From assembly GCF_002902365.1 (NCBI RefSeq), contig NZ_PPQC01000024.1, positions 1 through 64,000 of the forward strand: a stretch of DNA of 64,000 bases, given 5' to 3'. A program made the translations under genes and the position numbers. Shown here one piece after another: positions 1 to 8,966 of this stretch. The notes beneath the pieces are model-generated. The model ran no database searches, was not told where the DNA came from, and worked only from the letters and a program-made list of their open reading frames with translations. Source of the DNA: Staphylococcus cohnii subsp. cohnii. GTDB taxonomy: Bacteria; Bacillota; Bacilli; Staphylococcales; Staphylococcaceae. The stretch's first letter is position 1. Each line of letters starts with the position of its first letter.

Positions 1-136
1 GCCATAAACATTTTGTTTTTTTCACTGTCTACTTGACAGGGTGCAGTTCAAATTTGTCTTAGCTTCTTTTTTCTGTAGCGCAGTAGTTATAAAAGCAGTA
101 TAATCAGTACAATAAAACATCTAGAGGTGACAAATT

Positions 137-1060
137 TTGAAACGTATCTTTATCATATTAACCACGTTATTAACCCTTTTTAGCACAATCGCCATATCCT
201 TATGGTTTTATTTAAAAACACATAGTAGTAACTATGAAAAGCATATCGAAACAGTTAAAATTTCTTATAAAAAATTACCATACTTTATAGGAAGACAAGA
301 GCCTTCTCAGTTAGTATCGATCAATTATGATACTTCTCAAGGTGCTATTCACGACTGGTTTGTACAAACCGAAACAAAAGTAACACAAAACCAACCACTT
401 TTTTAGTATTATAATCCGCACATTGAACAAAACATCGCTCAAAAACAAAAGTTATTAGCGCAACTCATTAAAACTAATAAATCTACTTCAGCTGAACTTA
501 TTAACTTAAAAACTGAAATTTCCCATTTACAATCTAAACTGCGTACTACAATTTTCTCACCGATTTCTGGTACAGTTATCATAAACCCCTCGCATATGCT
601 TTCACAAAACCTACCCTTTATCCAAATCTATGATCCTAAGCCTGTCATAAGAGCAGAGATTTCTGAGAAAGAAAAAAACGACTTACGTATCAAGGACAAA
701 GTAAAGATAAGTAGTGATATTACAAATAATAGTTTTGGTACAATTACGCATATATCTAAACTTCCAATCAATCAAAAAAATTTAGCTAAACCATCTAAAT
801 ATTTACTTGAAATTTCACCAAATGCTGATCATTTTTTTGGTGAACATGTAAAAATTGAAAAACCAACTACTCTGATAGAAATAACACGTACTGCAATAGA
901 TAATGAACAATTTGTTTATTTACTAAGAAATAAAAAATTCATTAAAAAAGTTATTAAATCAGAAAAATCGGGTAATAGAAAAGCTATGCTTATCATTGAA
1001 GGTTTAAAACCTGGAGATATCATAGCTAGAAATGTTGATACTGTGCGGTCCAAAAATTAG
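137..1060 (+). pseudogene. HlyD-type membrane-fusion protein, interrupted by in-frame amber codon
   Basis: The reading frame starts with TTG at 137 after a good ribosome site (GAGGTGA) and runs in one frame to 1060, except for a TAG at 404-406 (codon 90). Before the stop there is one N-terminal membrane anchor (about residues 4-26). After it come a charged coiled-coil stretch, the IFSPISGTV motif typical of the barrel-sandwich domain of HlyD/MFP proteins, and a beta-rich C-terminus. Such proteins couple an inner-membrane transporter to export. A restart at ATG 596 would make a protein without anchor, so I treat the gene as broken. It could be a real nonsense mutation or a base error. The partner transporter is not visible and may lie left of the window. 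Confidence 0.7.
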
Positions 1061-1231
1061 ATGTGCACAGTATAAATACAATAAATCTTTAAAATATAAT
1101 TTGTTTTTTACTGTTTTTATCAAATAGTGGTAAATTGTAAATTTAGAGAAATTATTATAATTAAATGATTGGTGTTTAAATAATTGAATTAATAAATTTA
1201 AACATTACCGTACCGTTTAATCAGTTTTATG

Positions 1232-1260
1232 TTTACTTGCTATTTTAATTTAGTTATAAT
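1232..1260 (+). promoter_or_regulatory. Candidate sarA promoter
   Basis: TTTACT at 1232-1237 and TATAAT at 1255-1260 are separated by 17 bases, giving a sigma-A-like promoter about 160 bases before sarA. The whole 1061-1421 interval has no gene and is extremely AT-rich. S. aureus sarA is read from three promoters, so additional starts are likely here, but I cannot place them; no convincing sigma-B site was found. Confidence 0.45.
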
Positions 1261-1421
1261 AAACTAAATAATGCTAGTTTTAATATATTTTACCCAAATA
1301 TATCAGAGCTGTAAATTATGATAAAAACTTTGTATTCAACTTTGAATTAAGACAAATTATTATACAAAACATTTTTAATATGTATATTAGATTGGGCATA
1401 TAAATTAGGGAGGAATTAAAA

Positions 1422-1796
1422 ATGGCTATCACCAAAATAAATGACTGTTTTGAACTATTAGCAATGGTAACGTACGCTGATAAATTAAAAAGTATTATCA
1501 AAAAAGAGTTTTCAGTAAGTTTCGAAGAATTCGCTGTATTAACATATATTAGTGAACATGAAAGTGAAGAGTATTATCTAAAAGATATTATTAATCATTT
1601 AAATTATAAACAACCTCAAGTTGTTAAAGCGGTTAAAAACTTATCTCAAGAAGATTATTTTGATAAAAAGCGTAATGAACACGATGAAAGAACAGTTTTA
1701 ATATTAGTTGATTCAAAACAACGTAAAAAAATTAATGAATTATTATCACGTGTGAACAAGCGTATTCAAGAAGCAAATGATGAAAAAGAAGTATAA
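1422..1796 (+). CDS. sarA: Staphylococcal accessory regulator SarA
   Basis: Winged-helix global regulator that binds AT-rich DNA and controls agr, surface proteins, proteases and biofilm. At 124 residues it has exactly the family length. The opening [13 protein letters not shown], the [21 protein letters not shown] recognition-helix region in the middle and the [11 protein letters not shown] wing are almost as in S. aureus SarA, with scattered substitutions near the C-terminus that point to another staphylococcal species. The start follows GGGAGGAATT. The gene stands alone with a long AT-rich upstream region and a strong terminator behind it. Confidence 0.97.
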   Translation: MAITKINDCFELLAMVTYADKLKSIIKKEFSVSFEEFAVLTYISEHESEEYYLKDIINHLNYKQPQVVKAVKNLSQEDYFDKKRNEHDERTVLILVDSKQRKKINELLSRVNKRIQEANDEKEV

Positions 1797-1834
1797 CTAA
1801 CTTTAGCTTCCCACTTAAAATATCTAGCAACATA

Positions 1835-1876
1835 AAAAACCACTTCGCCGAATTAATTTGGTGAAGTGGTTTTTTT
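1835..1876 (+). terminator. Rho-independent terminator of sarA
   Basis: AAACCACTTCGCC pairs with GGTGAAGTGGTT across a short AT loop and is followed by a run of T. Because the left arm is preceded by A residues, it may also stop transcripts from the convergent hydrolase gene. Confidence 0.9.
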
Positions 1877-1913
1877 ATATATCAAAAAATAAGCATCATA
1901 TGTTTTAACAATA

Positions 1914-2717
1914 TTATCCTTCTGAGTATGCATTTGTTTTTATAAATGCTAAAAAAACGTCTAAAAAGTGGTTTGGTTCTTCAATATGAGGTGCGTGCCC
2001 TGATTGGTTAAAATTAACTATTTTCAAATTATGAAATACCTGATCGTATTCGCGCTTCATTTCTTTAGTAATTAATGGATCATAATTACCATTTACAATT
2101 AGTGTGGGAATATTCGTTTGTTCAAGTACAATGTTTTGATTATATACAGGAAATTCCATTAGTGCTCTTGTAGCTATCGCGCTTTCTTCAGCCGATTGCC
2201 TATTATAAATCAACTGTGATTGAAACCATTTTTTAGCTTTTTCTTGTTCTTTATACATATAAGGTAATAATAAAATCAGAGATTCAGATTTATCAAATCC
2301 TTCTATTTCGTCGTCATGTTCAATCATTAATTTGTTTAACTCCAATACACTATCAATAAGATTACATGCAATTAAAGTTAATGACGCAACCATATATTCA
2401 TATTTATCACCAAAATGTTTAGCAATAAGTCCACCCATATCATGACCAATTATATGCGCTTTTTCAATATTTAACTTTTTCATTAATAATTTCAAATCTT
2501 CTACGTGGTCTTTTAAATGATATGCATTAGGTTTTGAAGACTTACCATGTCCTCTAACATCATAAGTAATGACATCATAATTATGTTTTAATTCATCTTT
2601 TAAACTACATAGAGAAGCTAGATTACCATCTAAACCATGAATTAAAATTATAGGAAAGCCTAGACCCTCACGGATGTATGCCAATTTAGTATTACAACTA
2701 ATTTCTACTTTTTCCAT
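1914..2717 (-). CDS. Alpha/beta hydrolase with Asp nucleophile position
   Basis: A 267-residue alpha/beta-hydrolase fold protein. The oxyanion loop HGLDGN is near residue 28 and YDVRGHGKS near 55. The nucleophile elbow reads GHDMGG, so Asp replaces the Ser of esterases; an acid (NGNYDP) and a catalytic His (SGHAPHIEE) are both present. An Asp-Asp-His triad is that of haloalkane/fluoroacetate dehalogenases and epoxide hydrolases, though the substrate cannot be told. The start at 2717 was chosen over an upstream ATG at 2774 because AAGGAGGTGG lies 7 bases before it. A second, more divergent hydrolase lies 1.7 kb to the right. Confidence 0.85.
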   Translation of the reverse strand: MEKVEISCNTKLAYIREGLGFPIILIHGLDGNLASLCSLKDELKHNYDVITYDVRGHGKSSKPNAYHLKDHVEDLKLLMKKLNIEKAHIIGHDMGGLIAKHFGDKYEYMVASLTLIACNLIDSVLELNKLMIEHDDEIEGFDKSESLILLLPYMYKEQEKAKKWFQSQLIYNRQSAEESAIATRALMEFPVYNQNIVLEQTNIPTLIVNGNYDPLITKEMKREYDQVFHNLKIVNFNQSGHAPHIEEPNHFLDVFLAFIKTNAYSEG

Positions 2718-2834
2718 TGTGGGCCACCTCCTTATATGATTTATATACCCTCGATTTATGATGCATATGCTCATTTTAAAATATTTAACTGCAACGTTTT
2801 TTTACTATGACCTTATAGTATTGGGCTTTAAAGA

Positions 2835-2890
2835 TAAAAATACTCAACCTGCACTTAATGTTTTTGGCACATTAAATGTAAGTTGAGTAT
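2835..2890 (-). terminator. Terminator of the 2935-3645 membrane protein gene
   Basis: ATACTCAAC...GTTGAGTAT form a stem of about 20 pairs with few mismatches; on the minus strand the stem is followed by TTTTTATC. Confidence 0.8.
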
Positions 2891-2934
2891 ATGCAACTTA
2901 TTATATTACAACACCACCAAGTAATTACGAAACT

Positions 2935-3645
2935 TTAATTTCTTGAAGATATTCTAATTGTATAATAAATTATGACAATTAATAATAATACCCAAATCAC
3001 AATAGATGCAATTTGCGTAATCACTGGATTGCTAACCATCGCATCTATTGTTTTTTGGCAAAATAATAAGCCAATTCCAGTAAATTCTAATCTTTTAAAG
3101 TAGACACCTGAAATACTAAATATAATACCTACAAAAAAGATAAATTGATGCGCGTATAACGAGACAGCTACGATACCTAAATTAAATCCAAAAGCATGCG
3201 CAAATACCAAGATAAGCGCTGCTGCTGCAACACTGAGCCCTATCACTCTTTCAAATTTATTACTATAGAGATAATTTTTCCAATCAATTCTCAAATAAAT
3301 GAAGATTGAAATAGGTAAAATAATTAAACAATAAAAAATTGATAAGCCAGTCGCTGCTTGGAACGGCACGTATTGTTTATCATACAAGTAAGATAATAAA
3401 ATAAAATTGATAATAAAAAATACAATTGGATTTAATTGTAATGTAAATAAATTGCGCTGAATCGTTAAAATTATTTCAGCTGGTGATTTCTTTCTGTATT
3501 CTATATAATCCAAATCTTGTGCTTCTGATTTCTTTAACTCTTTTTTCAATTTTCCTTTAATATCATCTATAAGATTGGGAGAAAGACCTTTATGAGTAAA
3601 ATAATCATTGATATTTTCTATTAATACTTTGTCATTGACTCTCAT
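2935..3645 (-). CDS. Membrane protein with HAAS-like soluble N-terminus
   Basis: A 236-residue protein with about 60 charged helical N-terminal residues (NDYFTHKGLSPNLIDDIKG) followed by roughly six hydrophobic segments. The N-terminal pattern resembles the HAAS/DUF1129-type domain found fused to membrane segments in Firmicutes, which often accompanies PadR-like regulators; no such regulator is adjacent here. Function is unknown. The gene is monocistronic, with its own terminator. Confidence 0.7.
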   Translation of the reverse strand: MRVNDKVLIENINDYFTHKGLSPNLIDDIKGKLKKELKKSEAQDLDYIEYRKKSPAEIILTIQRNLFTLQLNPIVFFIINFILLSYLYDKQYVPFQAATGLSIFYCLIILPISIFIYLRIDWKNYLYSNKFERVIGLSVAAAALILVFAHAFGFNLGIVAVSLYAHQFIFFVGIIFSISGVYFKRLEFTGIGLLFCQKTIDAMVSNPVITQIASIVIWVLLLIVIIYYTIRISSRN

Positions 3646-3717
3646 GATAGGCTCCTTTTTTGTTAAATAAGTATTTTATTTATTAATAAAATTAGACTTT
3701 CACTTATTGTAACAATA

Positions 3718-3759
3718 AAATAACCGACAAGTATATAGCTTTAAACTTGTCGGTTATTA
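3718..3759 (-). terminator. Terminator downstream of the secreted-protein gene
   Basis: AATAACCGACAAGT pairs with ACTTGTCGGTTATT around a short loop; the minus-strand 3' side continues TTATTTTATT. Confidence 0.8.
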
Positions 3760-3785
3760 TCCATTTTAATAATTACAAGTGAAGA

Positions 3786-4292
3786 TTATTTACCAATATC
3801 AATGCGATAAAGTTTAATATTTTTATCACTCGGTGATGGAGAACTAAATTGATAAGATACTTGATTGTCTTGAACATATCCAAAGTTGCCTGTTACTTTA
3901 TTATAATGTTCACGAGCAACTGCTTCATTGCTTACAGCCTTTTTAACTTCTTTATATGATGGTCCATTTGTATCGTTGTAACTCATTGATACACGTATAA
4001 TCTTACCATTATTTTTCTTGCCATCTGCAGTTACCACAAGGACACCATTATCTTTTTTAAATTCATAATAATGTTCTGAGCCATCAGGTTTATATGAATA
4101 AACTGGTTTTTTATTATTTTTTAATACTGATTGAATAGAACTTCCTAATTTCGCGCCTTCTAAGGATTGATCACCATGTTGCAATTCATTAACACTTTGG
4201 ATAGAGTTCCCTGATGCTGCTTCAACACTTCCTGCAGAAATACCAGAAAATGCCAAACCTGTAACTAAAACTGCTGCACATATTTTTTTCAT
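3786..4292 (-). CDS. Secreted protein, SA0570-like
   Basis: A 168-residue exported protein. A signal peptide (MKKICAAVLVTGLAFSG) ends at SVEA-AS near residue 25. The mature part is rich in Lys, Ser and Tyr, has no Cys and no LPXTG anchor, so it is probably released. By length, signal sequence and position near sarA it resembles the S. aureus secreted protein SA0570, whose role I do not know. The start at 4292 (after AAGGAGAG) is preferred over an in-frame ATG 48 bases upstream that would bury the signal peptide. Confidence 0.8.
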   Translation of the reverse strand: MKKICAAVLVTGLAFSGISAGSVEAASGNSIQSVNELQHGDQSLEGAKLGSSIQSVLKNNKKPVYSYKPDGSEHYYEFKKDNGVLVVTADGKKNNGKIIRVSMSYNDTNGPSYKEVKKAVSNEAVAREHYNKVTGNFGYVQDNQVSYQFSSPSPSDKNIKLYRIDIGK

Positions 4293-4440
4293 AAGCACTC
4301 TCTCCTTTATATTTAACTTACCTTCATTGTGCTTATTCACATTGTACTATAAACATTACTAAAATAACAGTGATGTTACAAAACGATTACAAAACAGTGT
4401 AGCATTGTAATATCTCAAGAAATCTATCCATCCGTTAAAA

Positions 4441-5238
4441 TTAAGATGCTATTTGTAGATGTTGTTCTATAAATCTGCTCACATCACTGATAAATTTATC
4501 TTTTTCTTCTACAAACGGATATAATCCAGACGCTTCGAAAACTTCGAATTGGGTATTTCCGATATAATCTGCAACTTCTTTTGCTTCAAATATTGTTGTT
4601 CTTTCTCCGTGTTGTCCAACAATAATTAATGTGGGTAAATCTAATGATTTCAAATAATGCATAACATTATTATCAATAAATGATTGTTTTACCGCTTCGA
4701 TTTCTGATTTCGTAGACAAACTATTCGTATTTTCAACTTGTTTTAAGAATTTTTTTGCTTTTCTTTTAGAATAATATAATTGTTTATCAAGGAATTTTTG
4801 TTGTGTTTCATCATCCCAATTTCTAATTTTATCTGAATATTTTCTATATAAACGCTCTTCAGGCGTGATGTCATTCAATAGTGTAGGATTCACCATCGTT
4901 AATGATGACACTATTTCCGGATATTGTGTTGCAAATAATGCAGCAATTGAACCGCCTAATTCGTGAGCTATGACAGAACATTCATGAATATATAAATAAT
5001 CTAATAATTCCTTAATGTCTTTTGCATATGTTTTGAAATTGATTTCATTCGGTTTATCGGAATAGCCATGACCTCTTAAATCGATAAGTACTACCTGATA
5101 ATCTTTATTAAATTTAGGTTCTAAATCATTAAACACTGAAAAGTTATCAAAAGCAGTATGAATCATGACAATTGCTTTACCTTCTCCACTCGTCTTGTAA
5201 TTTAATGCGATACCATCACTTGTTGTAAATAGGTTCAT
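4441..5238 (-). CDS. Alpha/beta hydrolase-fold protein lacking a catalytic triad
   Basis: A 265-residue alpha/beta-hydrolase fold (VMIHTAFDNF loop, IDLRGHGYSDKP). The three catalytic positions all look substituted. The nucleophile elbow reads AHELGG (Glu where Ser or Asp is expected), the acid strand reads VGQHGERT where the family usually has D after GxH, and the final His motif reads SGLYPFVEE with Leu for His. It is therefore probably not a classical hydrolase. Three bases separate it from the upstream HAD phosphatase gene, so the two are likely co-transcribed. Confidence 0.85.
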   Translation of the reverse strand: MNLFTTSDGIALNYKTSGEGKAIVMIHTAFDNFSVFNDLEPKFNKDYQVVLIDLRGHGYSDKPNEINFKTYAKDIKELLDYLYIHECSVIAHELGGSIAALFATQYPEIVSSLTMVNPTLLNDITPEERLYRKYSDKIRNWDDETQQKFLDKQLYYSKRKAKKFLKQVENTNSLSTKSEIEAVKQSFIDNNVMHYLKSLDLPTLIIVGQHGERTTIFEAKEVADYIGNTQFEVFEASGLYPFVEEKDKFISDVSRFIEQHLQIAS

Positions 5239-5241
5239 CCT

Positions 5242-5940
5242 TTATCTCCCTTTCTTATTAATTGATAAAATGGAAAGTAGTTCTTCCGTAGTTTTAATCG
5301 TAAAATCTACTTCTTCTGGTAAAGGTGTTAAATCATTTTCATTATCTTCGTTAAACCAAATGCTAATCATACCCATTGCTCTTGCAGGTGCGACATCATT
5401 GAGTGGATCATCACCAACATAAATTGTTTCTTCAGGTTTAGTCCCTAATTGTGATAGCATATCTTCAAAAATTTTAGGGTGTGGTTTGCGGTAGCCTACG
5501 GTTTCAGATGTAGATAAATAATTGATACTATCTTCAATGCCTAGTGCATGCAGTCGGAATTGTTTGATTTTAGACTTACCATTTGCAATAACACCAGTCA
5601 AGTAACCATTTTCGGTTAATTTTTCTAAAGTATACTGTGTATCATAATATGGGAATACATATCTGTAAAAATGCATTTCAAAATCATTAAACAAATCTTT
5701 CCAAGTTAGGCGGTCTACGTGAAAATCTTTAATGAGCACCTTATATAATTCAGGTTTGTCATGATCTTCATCATCATCTAATGCTATAAACTTACGTTTG
5801 AAGTCTTCCAATTGTATGCGTACAAAATAGTCATGAAATCTTTCAAATTGCTCTTCTATAAATTTTTCCCTAGATTTTTTTCTATCTAATAATGTTCCTT
5901 CTAAATCAAACACAATTGCTTTAACTTGAGTTAAATCCAT
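5242..5940 (-). CDS. HAD-superfamily hydrolase
   Basis: A 232-residue haloacid-dehalogenase-like phosphatase with a helical cap after motif I. Motif I reads FDLEGT, so the second acidic residue of DxDxT is Glu instead of the usual Asp. Motif II lies in GVIANGKS, motif III is the Lys in YRKPHPK, and motif IV reads VGDDPLND. The likely substrate is a small phosphorylated metabolite. ATG at 5940 is preferred over ATG at 5946 because GAGG would be only 2 bases before the latter. It is translated just ahead of the hydrolase-fold gene at 4441-5238. Confidence 0.85.
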   Translation of the reverse strand: MDLTQVKAIVFDLEGTLLDRKKSREKFIEEQFERFHDYFVRIQLEDFKRKFIALDDDEDHDKPELYKVLIKDFHVDRLTWKDLFNDFEMHFYRYVFPYYDTQYTLEKLTENGYLTGVIANGKSKIKQFRLHALGIEDSINYLSTSETVGYRKPHPKIFEDMLSQLGTKPEETIYVGDDPLNDVAPARAMGMISIWFNEDNENDLTPLPEEVDFTIKTTEELLSILSINKKGR

Positions 5941-6042
5941 AATCATAACCTCTTCAATCTTAGGTTTACCTTTTACTTAACCTTAATTAATAAATATCAT
6001 TATATAGTATAAACCGTTTCAAGACGATAGTGATTTTTAAGT

Positions 6043-6993
6043 TTATTCTATGCTCCGTGGTTGAGTAATCATGAGGTAAAATAATACCGGTATGCCTAAT
6101 AAAGCTAAGATAATACTAGCTGGAATTTCAAAGGGGCTTAATAATGTACTCCCTAACCAATCTGACATTACCATTACTATACCACCAATCAACATATTTA
6201 ATACCATTTGTTGTCCAAGATCGAAATGCTGACCCTGACGACGTACAAGTTGAGGAATAATCATGCCTATAAAGCCAATTATCCCCACATATGCAACAAT
6301 AACTGCAGTAATCAATGATGCAATCAATAACACGCCATATGTTAATAGTTGCACATTTAAACCCAAAGACGTGCCTTTCAAATACCCTAGCTGTAATATC
6401 TTAATTTTTGATATTACACTACATAAAACAATGATACCAATTAATAACGTAATGCCTATATAAATTACCTCGTTATACTCTGCAGATGAAAAACCGCCAA
6501 ACATATAATTCACAATATTATTCATCTTCTGTTGATTAAAAATAATCAACACATAAAGAAATGCGTTAAACAACGCGCCTATCATAATACCAGATAAGAT
6601 GAGTGTTCTTATTGGATAGCCTTTAGACATAGCAGTAGTAAGCGAAATCACTGTGATTAATGTTATAACACTAAAAATGACTGAAAAGACCGGTAACCAT
6701 AAAAATGACAATCCTAATACGACCGCTATACCAGACCCAAAAGTTGCGCCACTTGCTAAGCCCAATGTAAAACTATCAGCTAAAGGATTATTTAATAATG
6801 TTTGAAACATATGACCTGCCAATGTTAAACCTATACCAGCTAATAATGCTTGTAGTGTCCTAGGCACTCTAACTTGAAATAATATCGATTGTGACAATGT
6901 TTCGTTAATATTTCCGATATTCCAAAGCATGCTTAGCAACATACTGATAATGAGTATGACGATACAAATAATGAGTGCTTTATTATATTTCAT
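6043..6993 (-). CDS. FecCD-family iron-type ABC transporter permease
   Basis: A 316-residue integral membrane protein with about nine or ten hydrophobic segments and the FecCD signatures RVPRTLQALLAG, NPLADSFTLG and GFIGMIIPQLVR. It would form the channel for a ferric-siderophore, haem or cobalamin-type substrate delivered by the lipoprotein at 7217-8101. No ATPase gene is nearby; a shared one such as FhuC may serve. The gene is separated from its lipoprotein by a terminator and has its own Fur-like box, so it is probably transcribed independently. Confidence 0.9.
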   Translation of the reverse strand: MKYNKALIICIVILIISMLLSMLWNIGNINETLSQSILFQVRVPRTLQALLAGIGLTLAGHMFQTLLNNPLADSFTLGLASGATFGSGIAVVLGLSFLWLPVFSVIFSVITLITVISLTTAMSKGYPIRTLILSGIMIGALFNAFLYVLIIFNQQKMNNIVNYMFGGFSSAEYNEVIYIGITLLIGIIVLCSVISKIKILQLGYLKGTSLGLNVQLLTYGVLLIASLITAVIVAYVGIIGFIGMIIPQLVRRQGQHFDLGQQMVLNMLIGGIVMVMSDWLGSTLLSPFEIPASIILALLGIPVLFYLMITQPRSIE

Positions 6994-7038
6994 GTCCTTG
7001 CCACACTTTCAATAAAATCGTTCAGAAATTATGAATTA

Positions 7039-7053
7039 TAAAAATAATTATCG
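7039..7053 (-). promoter_or_regulatory. Putative Fur box upstream of the FecCD permease
   Basis: On the minus strand CGATAATTATTTTTA matches 11 of the 14 defined positions of the Fur 7-1-7 consensus (TGATAATNATTATCA). It lies 46 bases before the permease start, where iron repression would be expected. Confidence 0.45.
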
Positions 7054-7113
7054 TTCATTACTAAAATGGTATATATTTTTATGATAAAAGTAAATATTGC
7101 ATTACAAATTATT

Positions 7114-7158
7114 CATAAAAAAACGTCAATTCTATATAGTTTCTATAGTAATTGACGT
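7114..7158 (-). terminator. Terminator between binding protein and permease genes
   Basis: ACGTCAATT and AATTGACGT form a stem whose minus-strand 3' end runs into seven T residues. It ends or reduces transcription coming from the lipoprotein gene before the permease. Confidence 0.8.
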
Positions 7159-7216
7159 TGCATTGTTAGCCAAAAATATTTAAATCTTAGGTTAATCTAA
7201 CTCTGTATTTAGTGTA

Positions 7217-8101
7217 TTATTGTTCATAAATCGCTTCTTTCAATTTTTTCAATCCATCATCGATACGTGGACCTGGTCTTGATATTTCATCACCATTAAC
7301 AGCTTTAATTTTATTTTGCTGTACAGCTTTAATTTGACTAAAACCACCGCGTTTGCGAATCATTTTTTGATATTCAGACGATGAAACGCCCATTGTCGAT
7401 ATCATCAAATCTGGATTTTGCTTAATAATATCTTCTTTACTGACCTTTTGCCAACCGGTTAAATTAGAAAAACTATTTTCTGCTTTTAATTGTGTCAACA
7501 TATCATCAAAAAATGTTTGTTTTCCTGCAGTATATATTTCAGGTTCAGATGAAATTTCCATGAACACTTTTTGTCCTTTTGCATCATTGGGCACTGAATT
7601 TTTTACACGTTCAATATTTTGCTTTGTTTCTTTAACAAGTTTTTTAGATGCTTTTTCTTTATGCGTAACCTTACCAATTTGCATAAATGATTCATACATT
7701 TCATCAATAGATTGTGCATCTTTCACATAAACCACTTTCACACCGTTATCTTTTAATCCTTTAAGTACTTTATCATTCGTCGCTTTTTGAGATTCATGCG
7801 CTAAGATTAAATCTGGTTTGGCTTTCATCAATGATTCTTTATTAAGTTTCATCGCATCAAATTGTTTTTTATCTTTCACTTCTTTAGGGTAATCATCTAC
7901 GGTTGAAACACCTATCACATCATCACCCAAACCGAGTTCATATAATATTTCAGTATTACTTGGCATTAGAGAAATAATACGTTTATAATTGCGACTTTCA
8001 GATTGGCCATCATCATGATTCTGGTCTGACTTAGTGCCACAAGCACTTAAGATTACTATAAAAACAAGCAACTTACATAACAATTTAGTTCTTTTTTTCA
8101 T
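7217..8101 (-). CDS. Metal-chelate ABC transporter binding lipoprotein
   Basis: A 294-residue substrate-binding lipoprotein of the helical-backbone metal receptor type (BtuF/FhuD/FepB class). The lipobox LSAC ends the signal sequence at Cys21. The mature start is followed by RIISLMPSNTEILYELG, the hallmark N-terminal binding-lobe motif, and SRPGPRIDDGL lies near the C-terminus. It probably captures a ferric siderophore or similar chelate and passes it to the FecCD permease encoded downstream. The substrate is not deducible. Confidence 0.88.
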   Translation of the reverse strand: MKKRTKLLCKLLVFIVILSACGTKSDQNHDDGQSESRNYKRIISLMPSNTEILYELGLGDDVIGVSTVDDYPKEVKDKKQFDAMKLNKESLMKAKPDLILAHESQKATNDKVLKGLKDNGVKVVYVKDAQSIDEMYESFMQIGKVTHKEKASKKLVKETKQNIERVKNSVPNDAKGQKVFMEISSEPEIYTAGKQTFFDDMLTQLKAENSFSNLTGWQKVSKEDIIKQNPDLMISTMGVSSSEYQKMIRKRGGFSQIKAVQQNKIKAVNGDEISRPGPRIDDGLKKLKEAIYEQ

Positions 8102-8177
8102 ACCTTAATCTCCTAATAGTTGTTTTATTCTATATTACCAAACTCTAATCTCAATCGTTAAGTCTATTTTATGAAAT

Positions 8178-8813
8178 TTATTCTTCAAAATAAGTATCTA
8201 AAAATGTATATTTCTTTTCATTTTTCCCATTAAAATAATTTTTTCCAAAATTATCTAATAATGCATGAAATTCGTTTGCATCTGCATTCGTAAATGTTTC
8301 AGGTAGTTGAATATGCTGCTTCAATTTTTCATAACTTTCCGTATTTGCATAACCTAATTTTTTATAAATTCTTCTAGTATAACTATCTGGAATAAAAGCG
8401 ACTTCTTCAAAAATATAAACTAATAAAACATCTGCCGTTTCACTACCAATACCGTTAACCTCTAATAAAGCATTACGCAACTGATGTTGATAATATAATT
8501 TTACAGCGTGATAATCAAAATCAAAACATTCCAGCCAAGCAAGTAGATTCAAAATCGTTCGAGCTTTATTTTTATAAAACCCACTAGATTTTATGAGCGT
8601 TTGTAAAGATTCCCAATCCAAATTTAAAATCTGCTCAGGATCAAATTCAGTTTTCACTTTTAATTGTTCAAGCGCATAAGCTGCATTTCTCCAATTGGTA
8701 TTTTGTACTAAAATCGCTCCTAATATCACTTCGATTTTCGACTCAGCAGGCCACCAATGTTGCGAACCCATATGTGAAAATAATATTTTATATAACGACT
8801 GAGTATCTAACAT
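8178..8813 (-). CDS. Endonuclease III-like HhH-GPD DNA glycosylase
   Basis: A 211-residue base-excision glycosylase fold. The helix-hairpin-helix reads EVNGIGSETADVLL and the catalytic Asp is in FIPDSYTRRI. The Lys that gives EndoIII its lyase activity is replaced by Glu (GIGSETA), and the C-terminal four-Cys iron-sulphur loop is absent, so a monofunctional glycosylase is likely. The start at 8813 follows GGGAGGG; the upstream ATG at 8852 has no ribosome site. Confidence 0.82.
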   Translation of the reverse strand: MLDTQSLYKILFSHMGSQHWWPAESKIEVILGAILVQNTNWRNAAYALEQLKVKTEFDPEQILNLDWESLQTLIKSSGFYKNKARTILNLLAWLECFDFDYHAVKLYYQHQLRNALLEVNGIGSETADVLLVYIFEEVAFIPDSYTRRIYKKLGYANTESYEKLKQHIQLPETFTNADANEFHALLDNFGKNYFNGKNEKKYTFLDTYFEE

Positions 8814-8858
8814 ATAAGCGCTACCCTCCCAGTGGTCAAAATGAAATAACAAATATCA

Positions 8859-8936
8859 AAAAAGAACAAGTAAGGTTTGGTGATAGTACTGATGAAATCA
8901 CATCAAACTATAATTAACAAACCTAAACTTGCTCTT
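8859..8936 (-). terminator. Terminator of the ywiB-argS transcript
   Basis: AAGAGCAAGTTTAGGTTTG pairs, with few mismatches, with CAAACCTTACTTGTTCTT across a larger loop. The minus-strand end continues TTTTTTG. Confidence 0.7.
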
Positions 8937-8966
8937 AAATAAACGATTATTTTAATTAAATAATAA

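Noticed and set aside
1316-1501. Minus-strand frame overlapping the start of sarA
   Set aside because: It lies in AT-rich promoter DNA and opposite a certain gene, with no ribosome site.
8102-8177. Fur box before the metal-chelate lipoprotein
   Set aside because: The best candidate matches only about half the consensus positions.
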